From Halichoerus grypus (taxonomy: Eukaryota > Chordata > Mammalia > Carnivora > Phocidae): DNA of 64,000 nt. Where the stretch lies: assembly GCF_964656455.1 (NCBI RefSeq), contig NC_135723.1:1302001-1366000 (forward strand), written 5' to 3'. This document shows positions 56,112 to 64,000 of the stretch, one piece after another. The translations under genes and the position numbers were made by a program. Every line of letters begins with the position of its first letter. The first letter of the stretch is position 1. The notes beneath the pieces were generated by a model. The model had not been told where the DNA came from. It saw only the letters and a list, made by a program, of their open reading frames with translations, and did not search any database.

Positions 56112-58204
56112 CCCTCATGCACACCGTGCAGGGAGCTCTGGTTGCTTACCTCTGTACCCCAGCTCTGTGTCCCCCCCCCGTCCCGAACCAGTGCTGTCAC
56201 TTGCCTGCGTGTCTGGTGATGTCTGGGTCCCACTGACGTAGGTATCATCACCTTCATCTTTGCTCCCTGAATCTTAGAAAGCACAGCCACGGGGTTTACG
56301 TGGTAGAAACCAAACTGGCAGCGCCTCAGTGGAAAACTCAGTGAGTAATCCAGACAGACTTCTGACCACAGCACACTGCGTCCTCGGACGGAGGTAGCAG
56401 GTGGCCCGTCAGCGGGCACGGCAAATCCTGGCCGCCAACGTCTGCGGTCGGAGGAAAAGACAGTGTGAGCAACCACGGAAGGCGGGTGATTGATGCCCTT
56501 GATTTGGCAGTAAAATCATTGCTGCTTTCAGCCCTGATTCTGTCCTTCCCTCCAGTCTTCGGCACTGTTGCTGAAAACAGAACTTTTCTCACGGGAGAGG
56601 TGCTGTCTTGGGATGTGGGACAGTTCAGGCAAACCAGGACAGTGTGCCCCCAGCTGACGGGACATCGGCACCAGCCACACGCGGCGAGCTGCCTGGGACA
56701 CGCTGCCCGCTGCCCGCTCCCGTGGCCACAGCACCAGCCCACACTGACCACAGCTGGACCCCCATGCAGAATGCCCGGCTGAGCCCAGGCCAGCCCCAGC
56801 AGTTAACTATTCTTTAAGCATTAAGTTTTGGGGTTTCTTGTTAAGATGTGGTAGGTAAATGAACGCACGGGAAGAGGACCCAGGCTGGGAAAGTCAGCGG
56901 CACAGTCCTCTGCGGAGAGCCACGCAGCACGTAGGGTGGGCACGGCTCCCCCTGGGTGCATGCGCATCAGCCACATCCCTGACCTGGCAGCTGGGTGGTT
57001 ACAACACCCGACCACGTTCGCTGGCGACTTGAGCCTTCAGCCACACGGGGTCACTCAGGGCACCCGGGCAACGCCTCCCTTATCTTAACGGCTTACCTTG
57101 TCTTATCTTTTTTTTCTTCCTAAAAAAACCCAGACTAGGAAGTGGGTGACAAGTGTTTGCACGTCATCATAGAGGACATAAAATCAAACAACTCAGAGGG
57201 TGAGGTTAGGGGACGGGGCCAAACCGTAGATGTATTCGGACGCGTCTGACTATATGAAGGGGAGCCATGTGCTCGGTCAGGTATGTGTTTACCACGTGAG
57301 CAAAACTGCTTTCCCTCGGGGAACTCAACCCAGCCGGGAGAAAGGCAGGTCAGTGAGCACTTGCCAGGGTGGGTTCCAGGGGAGCTGGGGGGGAGGCGAG
57401 CTTGGGAGGTCAGCTCCGCGCACCATCTGTCGCTGGGGTCGGCAGGTGAGCTCACCCTGCTGATCCTCGGGGCCGCTGGCAGGTGCAAAGAGGCGGAGCA
57501 TGTGAAATCTTCCACGGCTGCTCTGTGGAAACCGTGGGCGCACGGACGCCTTTCCTCATTGTCCTCGGATCAGACGCCGTGCTGAATGGGAGTCAGCCCT
57601 CGCACGTGGGAGGAGCGCTTTGTCTGGCAGTGGGCAGGCCGCTCCACGTTTCCTTTTGGCGACTCCTGGTGACCGTCCATAGCTGGAGGCTCTCGGGCAC
57701 CTGCAACTCAGAAACAACGTGGTGGCTCCCGCCTCAGAGTTGGTTCTACTGCTGCGTCCTCTGTTCACGCCAGCTCCCCTGGTACCCAGCTGGAAAGCAC
57801 GAAGATCTTCTTATCGACGCTTGGGCAGCTTCTAGAATGTTCTGTCAAGGGATGACAGCAACTCTGGATGTTGTGCAGGTGGTTCAAGCATGAGGGAGGG
57901 ACGATCCAAATGGCCAGGGGGGACGGTCAGCGCTGGAAACCTCTGTTTCCACCTAAAACTAGGGCAAGATCACTGTGTCCGGGGTCCGGGGCCAGGAGGG
58001 CCAGCAGAGGCAGGAGCCGTTCTAGATGAAAACCCAGGAGTCAGGGCCCAGGGCGCCTCTGCCATGCCATGTCATCTGCCTGAAGTGGTCACGTCCCAAG
58101 CAGGCCACAGGTGCCGTGGCCGCCCTGTGACCCTCGGTGGCAGAGGCCCCCTATCCCCGCGGCTCCAGAAACACCAGGGAATGAAAGTCAACACGGAAGC
58201 CGTA
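56112..58204. other. unassigned, GC-rich, nothing recognised
   Basis: Two kilobases without any element I can name. Frames of up to 137 codons at 56,072-57,893 overlap in opposite directions and lack domains. CpG dinucleotides are common at 56,380-56,460 and 57,220-57,600. Confidence 0.45.
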
Positions 58205-59250
58205 CCTGGATGAATTTAATTCCAGAAGGAGAGGGCACAGGTATTGTTTGTGGATGATACCACCATCCTCCTGGAAAACTGGAGAGAAATTTGAGGACAA
58301 TTACATTGATCAAGTTTAGTAAAACAGCTAGTTAAAAATAAATATTCAAACATAAATAACTTCCTCATGTCTTTGTCATGATCCACTGGACAACGAGGCA
58401 ATAAAATGATTCTTTTCACCAATAGAACGATACACGATCAGCAGAGACACGTAAAATATAAACACACATTTCTTGAGAAACAAATAGGATCTATATGAAA
58501 AGAAATCCCAAAAGATTTGCCAAGTCCTGTAAAAGGCCAAGGTTTCTTGGTTACGTCTATTTCTTATTACTCTGAGGATGGCAGGAAGCTTCTGGCAGCG
58601 GGGGCGGGGGGGATGTGGTCGGCATGCCCAGGTCAGGACGGGGACCGGGGGCAGCGTGACTGCAGGACAGAATCAGTCCTCGCCTGGTAGGGTCTTGTTA
58701 ACTCGGGAGGGACGGTCCCCTCAGTGTGAAGAACAGTGTGGCTTCAATGAAGAAGTGACATCTGATTTCTGGGTGTGGCTGCGGGCAGGTGCAGGAGACC
58801 GGCAGGGAGAACATTTGGAAGGAGGATCCGGAGGTCCCGGGGAGACCAGGTGACGGTCTGGCCCAGGGGGTCAGTGAGCAGGTGCTCCTGTGATGTGCTC
58901 ACTTGAACAGGTGGGTTAGATCACCGATGACACCAGGGACAATGGTCAACCTGCGCAGATGAATTTATTTAACATTACACCATGTACCGAAATGAACTCT
59001 AAGTGGGTCGCAGATTCAAATTTGATGGTAAAAATACCTGTAAAGCAATGAGAGAAAAACGCATGTTGATATAATCTCGACAGGATGGGAAATCTCTAAA
59101 TGTTTCTCTAGGTCTCTATGTTGCTCTAAATCAGAAAACACGAGATTAACTATATGAATACATTTTAAAGTAATGCTTCTGCATCACTCAAGATAATACA
59201 AAGATAGCAAATATTATAAATATGGAAAATACCCTCACAACATGTGTATA
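58205..59250 (+). mobile_element. LINE-1 ORF2 fragments, old, sense
   Basis: Two L1-like blocks. At 58,205-58,560: 'tttgtggatgataccaccat' (around the reverse-transcriptase active-site neighbourhood), 'ctcctggaaaactgg', then AT-rich ORF2-like sequence. At 58,930-59,250: 'gtgggtcgcagattcaaatt' and 'acatgttgatataat'-like C-terminal segments. Between them 58,570-58,900 is GC-rich and not recognisably L1. No frame is intact. Confidence 0.55.
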
Positions 59251-59399
59251 AGAGACCTGGGGGTGGCAGAACTCCACTTTCTACCTGAACACGGAGCCAA
59301 CTGGGCAAAGTCTGTTTCCTGAGCGCCGTGGTAGCTGTGAGCACCCGGTGATCGAGCTCCGTCCAGGAAGGGGGCACGTAGGGAAGACTCCCAGCAGAG

Positions 59400-59605
59400 G
59401 TTCTTGCAAGAGAGGGAGCAGGCTCACTGTCCTTCCCCGCTCCCATGCTTCCTTCTGCTGGTGTCCTGGAAGGTGGATGTGATGGCTGGAGCTCCAGCAT
59501 CCAAGCTGGCCCATGAAGAGCTCCTGAATGTGGGAGCCACAAGCAGAGGGCGGTGGAACAAGAAGGCAGGTAGGTGCCGGGACCCTGGGGCCACCGTGTG
59601 AGTGG
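59400..59605 (+). mobile_element. MaLR LTR fragment (MLT1-like), sense
   Basis: The same LTR region as at 53,885: 'ccttctgctggtgtcctgga', 'gtggatgtgatggctggagc', 'tccagcatccaagctggccc', 'ggtggaacaagaaggcaggt' and 'gggaccctggggccaccg'. It ends before the LTR's 3' portion. Differences from the 53,885 copy are spread evenly, so it looks like a separate insertion rather than a recent duplication. Confidence 0.65.
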
Positions 59606-59736
59606 TCAGGCGCCTCCCCCCAGGACTCGTTCAGTCCACAGAGAGTTAAATTCCTGTTTTGATAGAGCCACTCATACGTCAGGTCCTTCTGACGCTCAGA
59701 GTAAACAAGATGACTAACAGTGGGCTTAGTAATCTT

Positions 59737-59935
59737 TTTTTTTAATAAAAATTTTATTTATTTATTTGACAGAGAGAGACACAGCGAGAGAGGGAACACA
59801 AGCAGGGGGAGTGGGAGAGGGAGAAGCAGGCTTCCCGCGGAGCAGGGAGCCCGATGAGGGGCTTGATCCCAGGACCCTGGGATCATGACCTGAGCTGAAG
59901 GCAGACGCTTAAGGACTGAGCCACCCAGGCGCCCC
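59737..59935 (-). mobile_element. CAN-SINE, antisense
   Basis: Antisense copy with 'aaaattttatttatttattt', a GACAGAGAGAGACACAGCGAG body, 'gcttgatcccaggaccctgg' and head complement 'ccacccaggcgcccc'. The perfect duplication tgggcttagtaatctt lies at 59,721-59,736 and 59,936-59,951. Confidence 0.96.
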
Positions 59936-59951
59936 TGGGCTTAGTAATCTT

Positions 59952-62530
59952 AAGGAATTTTGTAGACTAATAGCCACAAAGCAAGTCTGTATGGAAAAAC
60001 AAACCAAAACCAGGAGAAAAATTCAGAGAATTATAACGGTACAAAAGTACCCTTCATAGCTAAAAAACTTCAGTGTAAAGCAAAACCGCGTCTTTAACCA
60101 CGTGTGTAAATCCATGTTTAAGTGATGATTTCAAGGTCAGGAAAGACCAGTGCGACCTGACCTTTGTCCCTAACCCACCGTCGGAACTGTCCCTGTCTTT
60201 CCGGCTCAACTGTCTGTTGAACTCTCTGGCCACCTGCTCACCCTTGAGCTCTGATGGGCCCCCCCACCCCTCCTGCCACTCAAGGATGATAGCCCCGACC
60301 TGCAGGTTCCTGCTCCTAGGATGCCTTCCTCGGCCCCAGCGCGGTTTAATAAAGATCACTGGACATATTTAGACTTGGATGCTTCTCGGAGGCAGGAGAA
60401 AGAGGAGGTGAGCCTCCAGGCCAGCAAGAGAGAGACCAGCAGGAGAGTCGGGAGTCCAGGTCGGTACGGAGTCGAGGAAGAAGTGTCCACACAGCCCACA
60501 GGGGTTATTTGTGGATCAGATAGGAGGTGCGCTGGAGGTGGAGTCAACAGAGGGAATAAGTGTCCTTAGAGAGAGAGAGACGAGAGGAAGAGCAGAACCA
60601 GGGGCAGGATGGAGAGAGGGGCAGACACAGTGAATAACATGGCATGGTTGTGGGACGACATTGAGGCCGGGAGAGGGACTGGGCGGGGGGCAGAGACCTC
60701 AGGCTGCGGGAGGCTCCGGGTGGCGGCTCTGGGAGCGGAGGTGGCGTGGCCCTGCCCAGAGCCACTTGGCTTCTGTGGGGAGGTGGATGTGGCCGCAAGG
60801 CCCCAAGGCCCTCGTGCGCAGCATAAGCATCTTCTGAGACAACGGCACATCCATTTCATAAGTGTTGGGGAATTTGGGGCAAATGTTCCAACTGGTTCAT
60901 CTTCCCGAATCCTAGCACCAAACTTGTAGTGTGTGATTGAAAACATCTGAGCCATAAATTCCAGGGTAGAGGAGCAGGCCTATGAAGAAAATGAATAATT
61001 TCATTGTTATGTAGCTAAGGGAACAGAGGCTCACCATACATTTTCTGTGTTTTAAAAGTAGAAGCCAAAATGTACCATCTTTAGTCGGAATCGTACCAGA
61101 GAAGGGAAACCTCCAGAGTCTGGAGACATCCGCGCCCAAACCTGGCTTTGGTGTTGATTGCTGTTAAGGCGTAGGGCGGACTACCTGTAAACGAGTTTTA
61201 TGGGCTGTCAGTGGGGTAATGAATGGCCCCCTGCCAACCTAAATGGGTTGTTGTCACAATAAAACCAGCTAATGAGCACGGAAGGGCTGCAATCTGTAGG
61301 ACTTTTTCCAGGGTTTCGTGCAACCTAGGAAAATCAGGGCTTTTCTAGGGATGGGATTTTTGAGACTTTGGGCAAAGTTATTACTCTGGGAGGTGAGGGT
61401 GAAGAGCACTATCTCTCCTCGAACCACATTGTGAATGTTTCCAAGACGCATGAATATCACCATATGGTAGGAGCTGCGGGTTGCAGATCAGCACCCCCTT
61501 GCACCCCCCTGTGCTCTAGAGACAAGAAAAACGCAAGATGAGAACTTCCAGAGCAATTTAGCATTGCACATAGATTAAACAAATCAGTCTACATCACATT
61601 TGGAAATTAGGACAGAAACCAAACCTAGTCCCGCATCCCAGATAATTTGGGGGACACAAACATCAAGGAAACAATGAATGACATTTATACTAAAACACAC
61701 CAGGAAACACAGGTGCTGTGAAATATGTTTTCATCATTGAAGCAATAAAAAAAACCACATATACTTTTTAAAATAAATTTGACTATATGTATATATGCAA
61801 AACCTTCTGGAATATAAGGAGCATTACATTGAAATGTGCAGGGAAACGCTTTGGTGTAAAGGGTATTCTGACTAAAAGGGGCACGTTGAGGACAGGTGCA
61901 AAGCTGAATGAGGACTACTGAAACTGCAAGAAACAGCTTGACAAAAGGTATGGATTGATCAATCTCACAAAAAGAGGTAGTCTATTTATGCAAATAGCAA
62001 ATTATTGCCTAATACCTAAATAACTGTTATGAATTATATTGGAGCATTGTTTTGTGCTTTAGTAAAGGTCAAAGCAATAAAACTACTATGAAATCATGGT
62101 GAGGTTTGTACACCTTAGGGAGCAGTTTTAGCTCATGTGCCTTTTTGATAAGAAAAAAAAGTAAAAGTTAGGGAAAAAGCACCTTACTTCTCTTTTTGCT
62201 TGAATTCTGAAAGACACCTCCTACTGCATGGTGAGATTCGGGACTCATCTCGTGGTGGATTGCTTTAGTGTTTTCACTCCCTGAAGCTTTCGTGAAGCTT
62301 TACACCTTAAAAGTCATCTTAAAATGGATATTTCCACATTCTCTAACCATGGGTTATATCAAAACATCAAATATGCTATTTTGCATTTCATTTTTCCCTC
62401 CAAACATAAACACACACTGGACTCATGTGCCACGTAGACCACGGGGGGATCATGAACTGAGAAATACATTTTGAAGAACTGTGTGTGTAAGGAATTCCCA
62501 AATCATCCATTTTTATTTCAGTGAAATAAG
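59952..62530. other. unassigned, GC-rich then AT-rich
   Basis: No transposon or gene was recognised in about 2.6 kb. The part 60,280-60,830 is GC-rich with a GA-repeat patch at 60,570-60,583. The part 61,500-62,500 is AT-rich. It holds an octamer ATGCAAAT at 61,988-61,995 and AGGTCAAAG at 62,066-62,074. Such motifs are common by chance and prove nothing alone. Confidence 0.4.
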
Positions 62531-62660
62531 TTTTTTTTAACTTTAATTCTAGTTTATTTTTTTAATTTAATTTAATTTTATTATGTTCTGTTAGTCACCA
62601 TACAATACGTCATTAGTTTTGGATGCAGTGTTCCATGATTCATTGTTTGCATATAACACC
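62531..62660 (-). mobile_element. carnivore LINE-1 extreme 3' end, antisense
   Basis: A very short L1 tail in antisense: T-rich start with ATTTAATTTAATTTTATT repeats, then 'tgttagtcaccatacaatac', 'catgattcattgtttgc' and 'atataacaccc'. The duplication cagtgaaataa is seen at about 62,519-62,529 and 62,661-62,671. This 3' UTR type differs from that at 28,478 and 55,672 and is, as I recall, seen in arctoid carnivores. Confidence 0.85.
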
Positions 62661-62671
62661 CAGTGAAATAA

Positions 62672-64000
62672 TTTTATGGAAATAACAGAAGACCAAAACA
62701 AAGAAAAATGCAAACCAGTCACCTCCAAGCACCTTCCTGTTCCTCGAGCTCTCAGCATCACCTTTGCCAGCAGCAAAAGCCAGGGCGTTTCTCGGGACCA
62801 TGACAGGTGCTGTGTCCAGCCTCTGGGATGGTCCTACCACGGTCCTACCCGGGTCCTACCCGCACACCATGGCTCTTCTCAGCAAGGGGCTCGCTGGGTC
62901 AGGGTCCCGTCTGCCCCCCATCCCCCGGGCAATGGCATGCACTCACACCCCTTTCTCTTCTCATCTCTTCCGTTCCCTGTGTCCTTCCCTCTGCTGCCCC
63001 CTCCCTCCTGCCTTTCCGCACCCCCACTCACTGTCACCGTGACTGTCCCCCTGTAGGGGGTCCCTTAAAATATGCCCAGAGGTGGATCCACATACACTGA
63101 GGACTTACACAGACACACCTCCTCTGGTTTATTCGGAAAGTCGATATAAAACACACCATATCACAGAATATGATAATTAAGCCCAAGAATAGATTCAAGC
63201 TAAATTGCTAAAACGATGGGTTTTAATATATATATCTGGTCCATCTGAGTCATTTTATTTCATCTTTTTGCTTACCTGTATTCTTAAACATTTCTAAAGC
63301 GAAGAGAAGCTATGTTAGCGTGAAGAAAACCCTGCTTCCACACACGTGTGATCACGAGTTGGCTGGTGCGGGTGCTGTTGACTCTGCTGAGACGCACCCA
63401 CACGTGCTCTGGGTGCTAGAACAACAGGGGTGCTAAGCTGGCTGGGGGTCTACAGAGATGCACAGGCACATAATGTGTCCTCAGAAAGAAAGCCGTCTGC
63501 TACGTGTCTGCTCGGCTGGCCCACCGCGCTGCGGTGACAAGATCCCTGAGCTTTCCTGAGCCTCGTGGAGTTCACTACTTCCCCTTGAAGGCTCTCCGAG
63601 GGCAGGGCTGGTCGACCCGGCCTGTGGCAGGAAGCCGCGTGGCCCAGAGTGGCCCGAGATCAGGGGGCAGAGGCGAGGGGCTCGGACCCTCCTTCTTACC
63701 CACCCAGGGGACATGGAGACTGACAGTCAGCTGCTCAGTCCTTGTCTCTCAAGGAGCATGAGGGTGTTTTTGAAATTTCATTAGCACAGCTTTGCTTAAT
63801 TTGACTTAATTCCCTTAATTTTACCTTAATTTGACTCCAAGTCGTCACGGAATTTTGCTTCCTATTTTTATATTTGAAAACCGTCGTACGCTGTTTTTTT
63901 CCCACGAAATCCAAATTGAGTTAGAGACGAATTCATCCCTAGTTATAACCACAATGAGGAAATGTGCCACGGGCTGTGGATTCCGGAAAAGTGAGTGTGA
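62672..64000. other. unassigned, nothing recognised
   Basis: The last 1.3 kb is CT-rich at 62,940-63,050, AT-rich near 63,120-63,300 and GC-rich at 63,480-63,720. A frame of 126 codons at 62,676-63,056 starts inside the L1 target-site area and has no domain. Confidence 0.45.

Noticed and set aside
53885..59605. Segmental duplication suggested by two similar MLT1-like copies
   Set aside because: Similarity is confined to the LTR region. Flanks differ and divergence is large, as for independent insertions.

Overview
This is a stretch of a mammalian nuclear genome, almost certainly from a carnivore. The diagnostic signal is a set of about fourteen near-complete, roughly 200 bp tRNA-derived CAN-SINEs (a GGGCGCCTGGGTGGCTCAG head, a CT-rich body and an AAATAAATAAATAAAATCTT tail), on both strands and mostly flanked by target-site duplications. 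Their body sequence is the arctoid type (seal, mustelid, bear) rather than the dog or cat type as I know them. Short 3' ends of a carnivore L1 support this. The exact species cannot be read from the sequence.

I find no host protein-coding gene, no tRNA or rRNA gene and no CRISPR array. The longer open frames lie in GC-rich, stop-poor sequence, tandem repeats or antisense to L1, and none resembles a protein I recognise. The window reads as intergenic or intronic DNA built from layered transposable elements.

Layout. 1-2.6 kb: old sense L1 pieces. 2.6-4.9 kb: unassigned. 4.9-8.1 kb: MIR and an old antisense L1 carrying two SINE pieces. 8.24-15.27 kb: a decayed class I endogenous retrovirus with a truncated 5' LTR, a complete 3' LTR, two separate env transmembrane-subunit remnants and two later SINE insertions. 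16.5-19.5 kb: an old sense L1 hosting a Tigger-like DNA transposon and a SINE. 19.5-32.8 kb: mixed unassigned DNA with L1, MaLR LTR, MIR and SINE copies. 32.8-38.4 kb: an old antisense L1 split by a younger L1 that itself holds two SINEs. 38,413-38,612: a run of exactly 200 N. 38.6-43.8 kb: mostly unassigned DNA with few repeats. 43.8-48.6 kb: a long old sense L1 with a GAGACA-type expansion inside it and an unusually CpG-rich 3' third. 50.5-51.6 kb: a ten-unit minisatellite of about 107 bp period. 51.9-64 kb: unassigned GC-rich DNA, scattered SINE, L1, MaLR and MIR copies, then an AT-rich segment.

Nothing here forms an operon or pathway. The most informative points are the nested insertion order, the mosaic env remnants, and the 46.6-52 kb segment, where a CpG-rich old L1 sits beside a large minisatellite. 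No previously undescribed gene system is visible.
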